From the NCBI GenBank assembly GCA_963575745.1, contig CAUYUJ010019860.1, positions 192,501-256,500 of the forward strand: DNA of 64,000 bases. The letters are read 5' to 3'. The position numbers and the translations under genes are program-made. Of the stretch, positions 21,232-32,636 are shown piece after piece; positions within the stretch are counted from its first letter, which is position 1, and every line of letters begins with the position of its first letter. The stretch comes from Prorocentrum cordatum. Lineage: Eukaryota > Sar > Dinophyceae > Prorocentrales > Prorocentraceae. The notes under the pieces were generated by a model that was given only the letters and a program-made list of their open reading frames with translations, searched no databases and was not told the origin of the DNA.

Positions 21232-24200
21232 CTAGTTGCCATCCTCCCTCGTCGCCCCCCGTTCTCCCCGCATCTTGCTTTCCGCCGAGTGGGGGCCCTC
21301 GGAGGCGCCAATCGCCACTGTCCTGGAGAGTCGAGGCCCCTGGGCCTGCGCTTTCGGCTGCGCGCCGAGCGCCGCCGACATCACCGACAGGAGGGCCCCG
21401 TTGGCGCCCTCGAAGGTCTCGAGCATCTGGAAGAGCGGCTTCATCTTGCGGCGGCGGCCCACCTCGCCCCCCGTCTCGTCCTTGAGCGCGTGGATGCAGA
21501 TGGCCTCCTGCATCGCCCTCTCCGCGATCGTGATCGCGTCGGTCACCGCCTTGGCGTCATCGGCTGACATCGGTGTCTTGAACGTGTTCAAGATGGCCCC
21601 GTAATGCTCGAAGTGGCTCTTCAATGCATCGCTGCGGGTCTTGAGCTCGTCTCCGTTGAACTCCATCAACGTGGCACCTGCGTGTTTCAAGAGCGCCGCT
21701 TTCGTGTTGCCGTTGAAGCCGTCCGCCCACAACGCGCCGCCCCCTCCACCTTTGTACATGGTCTTCAGGCTGGCGAGGGCAGTCAACACGGGCTGATGCG
21801 ATGAAGTGATCACGCTGTCCTTGTCATCCAGCAGATGGGCTTTGATCTCGAGGGCTTCGCTAACCAATGCGTTCTTCTCATCCTTGGTCGTGCTCTTGTA
21901 AAGCTCATCAAAACGTTCCACGGCCTGGAAGGCCGCCCGAAAGGCCTTGCAATCGACGTCCTTATGGATCCTCTCCTTCGTTGTGGCGCCTATCTGGAAG
22001 AACTCGTTGATCGCGTTGCGAAGGCTGTCGGTCCACTCCTTCATGAGTTTAGCTTCGCCTGCCGAAATATTGCCGACCCCCAAAGACGTCAACCAACCGA
22101 CACACGAAGCTGGCAATCTTGAGCTGGTGTTGCTCCCTCGGCTTGAATGTGTTGGCATGCGTCATGCAATGGCCAATGGTTGACCGCAATACGGTCCTGC
22201 TCTGTTCGTCTAATAACCCAGGTAAGTCGGAGCCGTCGCCGCATGAGCTCTTTGACAGGAGGAAGGTGGGAGCCTCATCCATCGCGTCGACGTCTTTCTC
22301 TGGCATTGGATATCCCGTCAGGTCTTCCTGTATGATAGCAATCAGGCTCTTCAGTGCGTTGACCTTGTCAGCGCGCTCGCTGGCAGCCTTGCTGTCTGCC
22401 CACATTGCCGCCCACGTACTCGACGATGTCGGTGAAGCCAGCTGGGAAACACTGACCACCCTCGACCAATGCGACAATTCATCACTGGTCGCACAAGCAT
22501 GACCCCTAGTAGTCCACCAAATATTGTGCATGTTCTTGATGTTCTCGTCGACTGTATCGGGAAAGACATTGATCATCCAACTTGGCACTTGGTACCTGAT
22601 CTCGCGCAAGACAGTCGCTTCATCGAAAGCTTGCTGCGCTGTGGCCGCGAAGAAATCGTCGGAAAGGTCTTGGTCCTTGTACGCGAACTTCTGCACGGCT
22701 TCATGTTCGGCACGTGCTTCTCGATTCCATCCTTGTACTCGATGATATCCTTCAGCCGCGCGCCCCAGAAGGAAGATTTCCGCACGCTGTTGGCAAAGGC
22801 ACGTTTGCTACTACCTTCACGCTTGATGTCCTTGACATTGATGTTGTTCAGTTCGACGATGCTCTCGAGGCAGTCAACGTCACCATCGCCCATCATCCGA
22901 AAACACGTTTGCACAAACTCCAATTCCGATGCCACGGCGTCCAACTCCTCTGGGTGGTTGTCGAGGTCAGCAGTGAGGGAACTCTGCACCCTCCCCGAGA
23001 ATTCGACCAGGTCCCCGCACTTGTCGCCACCGCCATCGATGAAGTGCCCGACGAAAACGTAGAAGTCGGACAGGAGCTTGGCAGCCTAGGTTGGACCCAT
23101 CCAAGCCCCCGATGGGGCAGACATATGGATCGAACGTCAAGTGGTCCTTCGCCACGGCCAGCACAGCAGTGCACTCGATGACGTCGATCTTGTCATGCTT
23201 GATGATATTCTGGATCTCCCTGTCGTGAAGCTCCTCCTTGCACAAAGACGGAAGTCGACCTCGTTCTCGTGCAGGACGCTGGTCCTCTTCACGATCTCTG
23301 TCCACTCTGTCGACCTGAGGCTTTTCTCACAGAACCAATGTGCTACCGCAGCTAGCTGGATGTGGTCCTTGAGCTCGTCGTGCAAAGCCGTGGGCCCCTT
23401 ATCCTTGACAGTCCTCAACGCAGCGTTGGCGAAGCGGATCTCCGCGCCGCGCGACATTTTGCTGGCCAGCATCTGCTCGATCGGAAGGGAAGCCTTCTTC
23501 CTGGCCAAAAGGTCCTGGGGAGTCTCGTTCCTCGGGGCGGCCTGCCTCGCATTGCCAGCGAGCGCCCCGACGACGCTGCGAGCTCCAGAAGGAGTGCCAC
23601 CGCCCCTGGGACGACGACCACTTCCTAGTCCTAGACAACTCGGCGCTGCACTCCCCTCGCATCTGGTGAATGTTGGGGCAGTGGGGGAGGCGCAGGCTCC
23701 TCATCATCAATCTCCTCGATCGAGACGCTCTCCGGCTCGCTGCCATTAGCACCCTTAGGCTCCGCAGATTGCACTGCTGCTTGCACGGCGGCAGGGCCAA
23801 CAGCACCGAGGACTGACCGATCATGAATAAGGGCGCCCATCTGCACCAACTTCGCAAGGATCCCCTCCTGGGTCACCGTGCAGTTCCGCATCGCTGTCAC
23901 AAGCTTCTCCTTCTCCATCTCGTCAATCTTGAGCTTGCTGATCTGATCGGCCTGCTGCTCGAACTTCTGCTCAGAACCCTCCAGCTCGAGACGTTTCGAG
24001 CTCGCGCCGCGCGTCGACTTGACGGTGCATGTAACCCATGGGGCCATCGGGTTCCTCACAAGCACACCCTTGAACATGGATCCGTTTGGTTTCGGAAGGT
24101 CCCCCAGCTTGATGTCGCGCTCCTCAGGTGTTCTGCCGAAGTGCGATTTGAACTCTGCCTTGGTCAGGCCGACGAGCGAGTACTCCATGTCGATGGAATT

Positions 24201-24549
24201 TCAACTCGAAGCAACCACGTCTGTCTGGATGAAGTCTTTGGCATCGCCTCCAATCACCCCTTCCGCGATAGCCCAGTGCTCGCCGACGTCCACCTCTTTG
24301 CCATTCTTCATCTGGGCCACCTCCTCGAAAGATCCAAGGTGTGAGAAGCAATCGTTGTAGATGCCCCAACATTTACTGCACGCAGGTCCCCTCGGCAACT
24401 TGGTGCCAGTGCCCTTTTGCGGCGCATGTGTCGGCCCAGGTAACTCCAGACGAATTACTCTTCAGCAAGCAAGCTGAGCACGTCAACACTGTAAGAACCC
24501 TCTGCCGTTTGGAGGAGCCGTCTGCTCCTGCGTCCGCCCTCTTAGGCAT
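21232..24549 (-). pseudogene. Frame-broken gene, anonymous multi-copy dinoflagellate-type family
   Basis: An ATG at 24,549-24,547 starts MPKRADAGADGSSKRQR, a basic leader followed by CSAC, then DTCAAKGHWHQV and, after a frame change near 24,385, KCWGIYNDCF. The paired Cys motifs suggest a zinc-binding N-terminus. A TGA at 24,201-24,203 interrupts the frame. Coding-looking sequence then continues through frame changes near 23,640, 23,250, 23,095, 22,700 and 22,090 to a stop at 21,232, about 1,100 codons in all. The body is helical and acidic/basic mixed (EGSEQKFEQQADQISKLKI; SKMSRGAEIRFANAALRTVKD), with a long helical tail. No enzyme motif. Because the breaks are short shifts without intron-sized gaps, decay or sequencing indels fit better than introns. 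Family recognition is from memory only. Confidence 0.55.
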
Positions 24550-24648
24550 TGAGCGGCGAGCAGGCTGAGTCCGCGAGCGAATCCGACAGCGCCTCCGGGT
24601 GGCGCAGCCGACCTGGCCACTCAGAAACCCTGGCACCCAGGAGGGTAG

Positions 24649-24820
24649 ATAGGGCCGTCCAAGACAAGAAGGGTAGGGCCGACCAGGGAATGCCCAAACG
24701 GAAATGGCAGGGCCGTCCAGGACAGGAAGGGTAGGGCCGCCCAGGGACAGGAAGGGTAGGGCCGTCCAGGGCAGGGCCGTCCAGGACAGGAAGGGCAAGG
24801 CCGACCAGGAAGGAAGGGCG
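24649..24820. repeat. Minisatellite, GGGCCGTCCAGGACAGGAAG unit
   Basis: About seven imperfect copies of a 17-25-bp unit built on AGGGCCGTCCAGGACAGGAA, with length variation between copies. Overlapping frames are Gly/Pro/Arg-rich and not called. Confidence 0.75.
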
Positions 24821-25134
24821 CTCGGCGTCAACGGGCATGCAGTTCGAACACTCAGTGACCCAGGCCAACGCACTGCGCACACTTTGTCCCAAGGCCCCTG
24901 GGGAAGGCGGGGGTTCGCCGAAGGCGGCTAGGACGATAGATGGAAATCTGAACTGATGGAAGGTTACGTGTAACCGAATGATATGACAGCGGCAACCACC
25001 TGCAACCCATGGCTACTGTTCAGAGGGCCTGCGACACAAAGAGCACGAATGATTGGCGAAGACCGCCTGTTAAGGGTAACGGCTGCCCCTGCGGCTCTCG
25101 CTCCCTCCCCTCGTTCGGTTGCGCATGGCCCGTG
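24821..25134. other. No gene seen
   Basis: GC-rich unique sequence upstream of the broken gene at 21,232-24,549 and between two minisatellites. No recognisable motif. Confidence 0.4.
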
Positions 25135-25330
25135 CTAGGATCCTGCTAGGGACATGACAGGGTCCTACTGGGGTCCTGATAGGGCCCTGCTCGGCGCCTG
25201 CAAGGGTCCCACGAGGATCCCGCTAGGGTCCTACTAAGGTCTAGGGTCCTGCTGGGGCCCTGCTGGGGACTACTACGGTCCTACCACTCCAAACTGGAGC
25301 CCTGCTGGGGCCCTGCTGGAGACCTGCCAC
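25135..25330. repeat. Degenerate 12-18-bp repeat, GGTCCTGCTAGGG
   Basis: Repeated GGTCCTGCT(A/G)GGG and GGGGCCCTGCTGG units with variable spacing, about twelve copies. Confidence 0.65.
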
Positions 25331-25430
25331 TCCTCACACCAAAACACCTCCTCCTCCTCCCCCTCCTCACCCTTCCCCCCTCACCCCCCTCCCCACCCCC
25401 CCTCCCCCGCCCGTTGCCCATGCGCCGCAC

Positions 25431-25766
<336 letters not shown>

Positions 25767-25835
25767 CCACCCCCGCGGCGCGCAGCGACGCTGGGCCCCG
25801 CAACCCTGGAAGCGAGGGAGGAAAGGAAGAGGGCG

Positions 25836-26000
25836 ATGAGGAGGAGGGGGGGGGGGGGGGGGGGGGGGGGAGAAGGAGGAGGGGGGGGGAGGAGGGAGGA
25901 AGGGGGAGGAGGAGAGGCGAGGGAGAAGGAGGTGGACTCGGTGGAGGAGGAGGAAGAGGGAGGAGGAGGGGGGAGGAAGGAGGAGGGAGGAAGGAGGAGG
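25836..26000. repeat. G-run and GGA-rich tract
   Basis: A run of over 20 G near 25,847-25,870 within GGA/GAG-rich sequence. Not coding. Confidence 0.85.
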
Positions 26001-26032
26001 AAAGCCCATCGCAAACGCACGCCCTTTTCTTC

Positions 26033-26190
26033 TCCCCGACGCTCCAAGACGGCCCAAGAGGCCGACCGCCCTCAGACGGCCCAAGAATCAGCCCCCTAAG
26101 AACGCACCAAGACGACCCAAGAGAGCGCCAAGATGGCCCAAGCGGCGCCCAAGACGGCCAGAGAAGGCCCCAAGACTGCCCACGCGCAGA
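26033..26190. repeat. Degenerate CCAAGACGGCCCAAGA repeat
   Basis: About eight loose copies of a 15-20-bp unit CCAAGAYGGCCCAAG. Confidence 0.6.
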
Positions 26191-26469
26191 GGAGCCCAAC
26201 GTAAAATATCCGCCGCCTATCTAATAGACAAGCGAAAGCGTGATGTCCGCGTGCGCCCATTAGAACGTGTTTGTGCTGCTGCGTGTTAAGATCAGCGAAA
26301 AAAAACTCTCGCGCGCCCCATGGAGCGCGATGGGCGCGGACGCGAGCAGGCGCTGGCACGTGCCCATGACAAATATCGCGCATTGCCGATGCGCGCCCGC
26401 ACCACCGGGGCAACGAGACGCTGCAAACGACAAGCAAGTGCAATGTAGGGTGTGTCTTTGAGTTCTACC

Positions 26470-28700
26470 CCGTGCGATGGCGACGCGCGGGCGCCGATGA
26501 CATGCGGGGTAAAACGAACCTACGGTGGCGCGCAGGCGCCACCGCGTGCCCGCGCGCGCGCCAGTTCACGCACCCACCCCCGCCCGCTCGCACCTCACCG
26601 CCCCCGCCCCCCCCCCGCCCCTCCCCCCCCGTCTCAGACCCCGCCGCGCTCTGCCCTGCGAGCCTCCATCGCCAAAGTGACTCGCCAGATGCAGCGAGGC
26701 GCTCTCTGTTCGACCGTCGACGGCGCGCGCCAAGAGGCGCTGCCAGGGGCGCATCGCCAAGAAACGCCTGGGCCATGTGGTCGACGAGGCGCCCCCCTGG
26801 CGCGTGGCCCGCGACGCAGTTGTCACCGCCCACGCCAGGCCGCGCGCAGCCCGTTGGCCAGGCCGATTACCCTGCTCTGGCCCCGCTGCCACTTCGCAAG
26901 GGCGCAAGGGCCAGGCCCCAATGCCCCGCCCTGGCTGCCCGCGGTTGTAAGGCTCACGCGAGAAAGCTGCGGGCAGCGCGCAGCGCTCGTATACACGAGC
27001 AGCTCGCCGCTAAGGGTCAACGCGCGCACTTCGACGCATGCGCTCGGCGGCGACAAGCTGCAGGCACAGCGCCCAGCGCCTATTACAGGCAGTCGGGGGC
27101 TCGACGTCGGCGGTCATGGCTTCTCGACGCACGCGCGCGTGCGAGACGACGCCAGCGCCGAGTCCATGGTTGATGGTAGGCGGCTTTGTCGACGCACTGC
27201 GCCCCCCGCGCTCTGCGTCCTGGGCGCGCCGCAGAAGGGCCAAATGGTCGAACAGCGAATGGCCACCGCAGTAGCGTGGTCGCGGTCTCGATCGAAGTGT
27301 CGCGGCCCAAACCACGCTAAACGCGTTGCTCGGCGCATCGCGCCACACGCGCTTCAGACACGGCTTTCACAGCTCGGCTCGGAGCCCGCAGATGAGCGGC
27401 GAGGGCGTCGGGCAAGACCCCGCGGGCGATGGCCCGAAGCCCCCGCCCAGCGGGCATGGCCGCAAACAATGGCAATAAACGGCGCGCTCGCTGGGCAGCG
27501 CACTCGGCCCTGCGCGCGAGGCCAGCGGCGTTCGCCGTCGCCCTGGCGCCAGAGTCAGCGGACGCAGGCTCGTGGCTGAGAGCCAGGCGCTGCGAGCGCT
27601 GCTGAACCTTCAACGCTCGGCCCCGATGGCGCTGCGCCCGCGCGTCACGACGCGCGCCCACGGACTCGGCCATTGGCCTCATGGCCCAGCACAACTGCCC
27701 CCGCCGAGCGATGACCAATGGCCAAGGCGAAGACGTATCGAGTCACTGCTTGGAGAGCAGGCACCTCCACGCAACCCGTCGCTCAAGGCTCGAACGGACG
27801 CGCGCAATTATTACAGTCGTTGTCGCGATCCGCAGCCGCGCCCCTATGCCGAGGGGTGGGGGATATGCCATCGGCGCCCTCAGCCGCGGTGCGCACCGCC
27901 AAATCCAACTCGCCGCACCGTGACAAGGACGGCGTTCGTACAGGATGGCGCTGCGCGCGCGTGAAGGCCAGGGCGCTCGCGCGGATGTGGCATTATGGAT
28001 CAGCCCCACGGACGCACCGCGCAGCTCGCGAACACTCGGCCCGCTGCCCGCGGGGCGCCGCGCAAGGCACACGGCGCGCCGCCCCAGGCCCGCCCCTCTG
28101 ATACGCAGCCGCGCGTCGCCGGGCGCGGGCCGCCGCCGCGCACCTTGCGGCAAAGCCCGAAGCCAGCGGCCCCGCATGCTGCTGCCCAGGGCAAGCCCCC
28201 CCCCCCCCCCCCCCACACCCACCCACCCACCCACCCACCCACGCACGCACACCGCCACCACCACCGCCCCCAGCCCAAGGCCGCCGCCCCGCTGGCCGAG
28301 GGCTCCGTCTGGCAACCCACTGCTGATGCCGCAGCCCTGCGCGAGCCGCCCAAAACAAATAGCCCGCACCGCAGCAGCAAACCATTGACACTCCCACCAC
28401 CCCTCCCCGATACACCCTGCTCGTGCCACCTCCCTCTCTCGCATCGCGCCCCGCGCCCGCCCGCCCCCGCCCCGCGCCCCCGCGCGCACCCCCCCCCCCC
28501 CCCCCCCCCACGCGCGCACTCTCTCCATCGCTCTCCATCTTCCTCTTCCGCTCACAAGCACCAGCCCCCCATGGACTCCAGCCCCCTGCCCCGCGCCCCC
28601 CCCCCCCCCCCCCCATTCGGGAGAGGCGGATGGCGGCAGGCGCGCGCGGAATGGGTGGAGGGTGGAAGGGGAGGGGGGGGGGCTGGGCGGGCCATGGCTG
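26470..28700. other. GC-rich region with C-runs; no gene supported
   Basis: A strongly GC-rich, CGCG-dense stretch. Long frames are open on both strands at once because stop codons are rare, and none has a domain, hydrophobic pattern or codon consistency. C-runs occur at about 26,604, 28,198-28,213 (followed by CCCA units to 28,245), 28,490-28,509 and 28,600-28,612. The plus-strand frame at 26,452-27,579 is the longest (375 codons) but is Ala/Arg/Pro-rich without structure. A genuine unrecognised gene cannot be excluded. Confidence 0.45.
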
Positions 28701-28829
28701 AGGGGGCTATCTCAATCCTGGCTGGCTGGCGCAGTACCGCAGCCCAACTGGGTGGCTATGGGGCACCTTACGACGCGATGTGAGTTCCTGCCGCCCGCCC
28801 ACCTTCCCGCCTCTCCCACCGCCCCCCCG

Positions 28830-28914
28830 CCGCCCCCCGCCACGCACGCACGCGCGCGCGCACACGCACGCACGCGCACACCCACACCCACACCCACACC
28901 CACACCCACACCCA

Positions 28915-28971
<57 letters not shown>

Positions 28972-28978
28972 GCGGGCA
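28830..28978. repeat. (CA)n / (CG)n microsatellite
   Basis: ACGC units, then CACACC, then (CA)n, then (CG)n to about 28,972. Confidence 0.9.
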
Positions 28979-29181
28979 CAATCTGCCGCCCCAAAGCACC
29001 TGCCCCAACCCCCACCCCACCACCCCACCCCACCACACCCACCCACACCACTTCATCCCTGCCCACCAACCCACCCATCACCACCCCGCCCCTCGGGCCC
29101 CTTCCTATTCAGGAGAGGGGGCGGGCATGTGCGCGTGGGGAAAGGGGGGGGAGGGCGGGCGGGCGGTGGCGGACACAAATG

Positions 29182-29436
29182 CTGAGGGCTCGCGAGACGC
29201 GGGCGCGTGGGTGGTGGACTTCGCAAGAATCCTGAGGGCTCGGGGGTGGGTAGGGGGGTACTTTGCAAAATTCGAAGCTCCCCGCTGCTGGTGGCGCGTG
29301 AGATCTCTGCCAGCAACCTGAGGGCTCGCGGGACGCGGAGCGGTGGGAGGGGGGGGAGACTTTGCAAACATCCTGAGGACTCGGGGGGCGGGTAGGGGGG
29401 TACTTTGCAAAATTTCGGAGCTCCGCGCTGCTGGTG
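29182..29436. repeat. Tandem duplication, about 115 bp with 139-bp offset
   Basis: 29,182-29,291 and 29,319-29,436 share TGAGGGCTCGCG, TTTGCAAAAT and GCTGCTGGTG in the same order, and each copy is itself built of two related halves (CCTGAGGRCTCGGGG). Confidence 0.75.
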
Positions 29437-30454
29437 CAATGTAATTGTACAGCTGCGGTGATATTATGGGCGCCAATACCCACGACCCGCGGTGGTTCCA
29501 CCCGACTGAATCGACGAATGGTCTGGGTTCGCTTGCGCTCGCCGCTACTCTTGAATTGTATATGTTTACGTGTAGCGCCAAGTGCAAAAAAAAACATGTG
29601 CAAACCAGCCGTCTGGAAGTTTACTTGCGCTTGTACTTAAATTTGCGGCCCCTGGACTTACATTTTACATGCTTGCTTGAGTTTGGACTGAAACTTTGAA
29701 CTTCAATTTGTACTAAACAGACTTAAATTTCATGCGCTGGCTTAAATCCATGGTTCGTCGTATGGTCGAACCAGGCGCGCGGGAATGCGGAATGGTTTGC
29801 GCTGTGGTTCTGGGTGCGGGGCGTCCTCTGCCCCCTCCCATTACCTGTCGCGCGACATGGTCGCGCGCGTGCGCGGTGGGAAGACGGGCGGCGCGGGCAG
29901 ATAAATGCAATGCGAGGGAGGAAACGACGGTGGTGGCGGCAGAGAGATAGATGGATGCTCTTTGTTGGTCGCTGCGCGCGTCTGGCCAATGCCCAGGCCC
30001 CTACCCCAGGTGCAGCAGCGTCGCCGAAGCGGATGACGTCGCCAAACTCTTATCACTGCAGCTCGCTTGAAGCAGGCGCAAAGGAATTCGAAGCTGTGCA
30101 GACAAGAATATTCATGATATGAGCGAGATGGCAATTTCCCAAAGGAGAGAGGAGGGGGGAGATGACGACTACCTGCAACGAGGACGGCGACCCCTCCCCC
30201 CTCGGCTACGCGCGGCGGGCGACCCTGTCACCCACTGCCCCCACTCAGGGCACGAATGGCTGCGGAACGCTGGTCGCTATCGAAACCGCCGCCCGCCGCC
30301 ACCTGAGGACCGAGGATGCGAGAGAAAGGGCTCAGCGGAAAACCCCCGACCACCAGGGCGACCGTGGGGCCCAAAATAGCGATCGTAGCAGATACAACTC
30401 AAGATGAAGCACGCACCACGTGCAAAGTGTAAAGCACACGCCCCTTTCTCCAGG
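29437..30454. other. No gene seen; AT-richer patch
   Basis: 29,570-29,740 is AT-rich compared with its surroundings and repeats TTTGGACT/ACTTAAATTT words. The remainder has no recognisable motif on either strand. Confidence 0.4.
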
Positions 30455-30640
30455 ACCTGATGGTGATGATGGCGCCGATATAACACTTATGATGGTGGTG
30501 ATGGTGATGATGGCAATGGTGATGATGATGTGGGTGCCGTGCCGATATAACACTTACGATAGTGGTGATTGAGATGGCCATGGGGATGGTGATGACGGTG
30601 ATTGCGATGATGCTGGCAATGGCGATGGTAGTAGTGGCTC
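30455..30640. repeat. (GATGGT)n-type microsatellite
   Basis: Imperfect GATGATGGT/GGTGATGAT units. The 19-bp phrase GCCGATATAACACTTAYGA occurs twice (30,473 and 30,542), showing a longer duplication of about 69 bp. Confidence 0.8.
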
Positions 30641-30945
30641 TGTCATCGAGTGTGAGGCTGGGTTTGGTAGCGTAGCGAGCCAATTGGCCTCGCCCATCGC
30701 TGCGAGGCGCCCTCCCGCAACAGTGGCTGGCGGAGTGGCGGCCAGCCTCTGGAGATATCAGCGGCGGATGGGCAGGCGACGGCCGTTGGATTGCTTGTTT
30801 TTTTTGTTCAGCAGTCATGCTTCTGGGCACTGTCACACGCTGACAAAAGCGATACATCACCAACAATGAAAACTATCGTAGGGCTCGCAACGCCGAGTAA
30901 TACGATGTAAGAGCACGGCCACACGAATCAACATAAGCATATTAT

Positions 30946-31494
30946 CTAGCGGAGCTGGCTGTCATTCACCTGATGACCGAATCCCTCGGCATCATCAGCG
31001 GGGAAATACGCCAAGGCATCCTGATGGTCCTCTGAAACGCCGCTAGACGACGGGGCCCTGAGCTCTCTCAAAGCCGAAGCGAAATCGCGGACGCCAACCG
31101 CGGTCCTGGAGTGATCGATAGCGGCGCCAACATTTTGTCCCTGAACCAACGTTGCATCTGCGAGTCCCATGGCCTGCCCCTTGCCCTTACGCTCGTCCTC
31201 TGGCGGAGGCGCAGGTGCCTCGGCCTGGGCCTTGCCCAAGTTAAGCTCCTCCGCATCACTGAAGGGCGGCTGCGGCTGCACCCCTGCTGGCTCCGCCAGC
31301 GTCGGCGTAGGGATAGAGCTACCCCATGCCGTCTGGCGCGGTGGTGCTGGAAGTGGCTGAGATGAACACGGATTGCCACTGGGCTCGTTCTCTTTGCCAC
31401 CCAGCTCTGGAAGGGAGTCGCACATGCAGACGACCTCAACATCCAAGTTGGCATCGCAACGTTGCTTCTTCGAAGCTGGAGGCTCGCCCTTCAA
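30946..31494 (-). CDS. Hypothetical 182-codon ORF
   Basis: A clean minus-strand frame starting MKGEPPASKKQRCDANLDVEVV and ending QVNDSQLR. It has a Lys/Arg patch near the N-terminus that could act as a nuclear signal, a central Pro/Ala-rich linker, and an acidic, ordered-looking C-terminus (DFASALRELRAPSSSG). It lies about 1.1 kb downstream, on the same strand, of the decayed gene at 32,637-38,442 and may be a separate small gene or its last exon. Composition is more balanced than in the shadows nearby. Family unknown. Confidence 0.35.
   Translation of the reverse strand: MKGEPPASKKQRCDANLDVEVVCMCDSLPELGGKENEPSGNPCSSQPLPAPPRQTAWGSSIPTPTLAEPAGVQPQPPFSDAEELNLGKAQAEAPAPPPEDERKGKGQAMGLADATLVQGQNVGAAIDHSRTAVGVRDFASALRELRAPSSSGVSEDHQDALAYFPADDAEGFGHQVNDSQLR
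31286..31300. repeat. Short hairpin, GCTGGC-TCC-GCCAGC
   Basis: A perfect 6-bp stem around TCC, resembling the GGC-TNN-GCC hairpin family, here within the 182-codon ORF. Confidence 0.45.
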
Positions 31495-31499
31495 GATCG

Positions 31500-32636
31500 A
31501 ATAAAGCTCACGTCGGTTGTCCGATAGATCGTTTTACTTCTTAGTACCAGTGATGCATAACCTGAATGGAGTCATGGGGATCCTTTATTTCTTGAAACCT
31601 TTTGGGAGCCAGTCTAAACGTATGTTTACCTTCGGGCATTTGGCCATGTCGACACCCTCCTCATCAGGACCTTTAGGTTCTGGCCGCTGCTCCATCGCAC
31701 GGATCTCGAACGAAGAATGGTTACGTTATTGCTGAGTCGCAGTGCACGTTGCTGGAAACCGAAGCCTCGAGCCACAACCAACAGGGACAACACTTGGCTG
31801 TGCACGTCGAAAGCTGTCAAGTTACTGGCAATACATTTCGAGCATCTGATTGCTCACGTTAATGGCGAGTGGCCGTCAAACCTGAAAAGGTGCACGCCAC
31901 TGGCAATCGTTCAGGCCGAAACTCGGCAAGGCGCAGCTGATGACAACAGCCCCGAAGACAGAGAATTCTCGGCGCGCCCAGGTGGCTGGTGCATTGTGTT
32001 GCCGCGACGGGGTAGGCAGGTCCCAACGGGGCCTCCCAGGAGCAGGGAAGATCACAAGCCGACGGGGCCCAATACCCCTGAGCGGAAACTCGTAGGAGCT
32101 CCATTGGGAGCCTCTTGTGGCCTTCATCTACATGTATATATGTGTATGTATGCTGATTGCGGATGGGGTTTGATTCGAGTCACACACACAAGCGCACACA
32201 CACATACGCTCACACAAACACACACTAACACGCAGTAGCACGCACATCTACTAGACCGTTTTGCGTTCATCACGTTTTCTTGTGTGTGTTAACAAGCGGC
32301 TAGATACGGGTCCTCTTATAGTTTGCCGCCTCTGAGATGCGTGGGCGATTCGGGCCCATAGGGAAGCATCGGAGTCACGCGGTGGCCATTGGGCCCATAG
32401 GTGCCGCGAGGGATCGCTGGGGGACCGTCGGGAGACTACCTGGTGGAGCTCCTAATCCGCGTGCACCCTCCCCCCATGGCCCTCCGCCATCCCGTTTCCC
32501 ATTCCCTCCCTCCTTCCTCTCCCTCCTCCTACCCGGCATCGCTCCCCCTGGCAATGTTTGTTTCCCTGCAGCGCAACATCCAAACGACGTCGCACCTGGT
32601 GTGAAACTTAAGCAAGTGATTTGTGAAACATATGGG
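31500..32636. other. No gene seen; short CA-rich tract
   Basis: Contains a CA/CACT-rich tract at about 32,178-32,250. No coding relic is recognised between the hypothetical ORF and the gene remnant to its right. It could be an intron or spacer of that gene. Confidence 0.35.

Noticed and set aside
26452-27579. 375-codon plus-strand frame in GC-rich DNA
   Set aside because: Overlapping open frames exist on both strands, no domain is visible and the composition explains the lack of stops.
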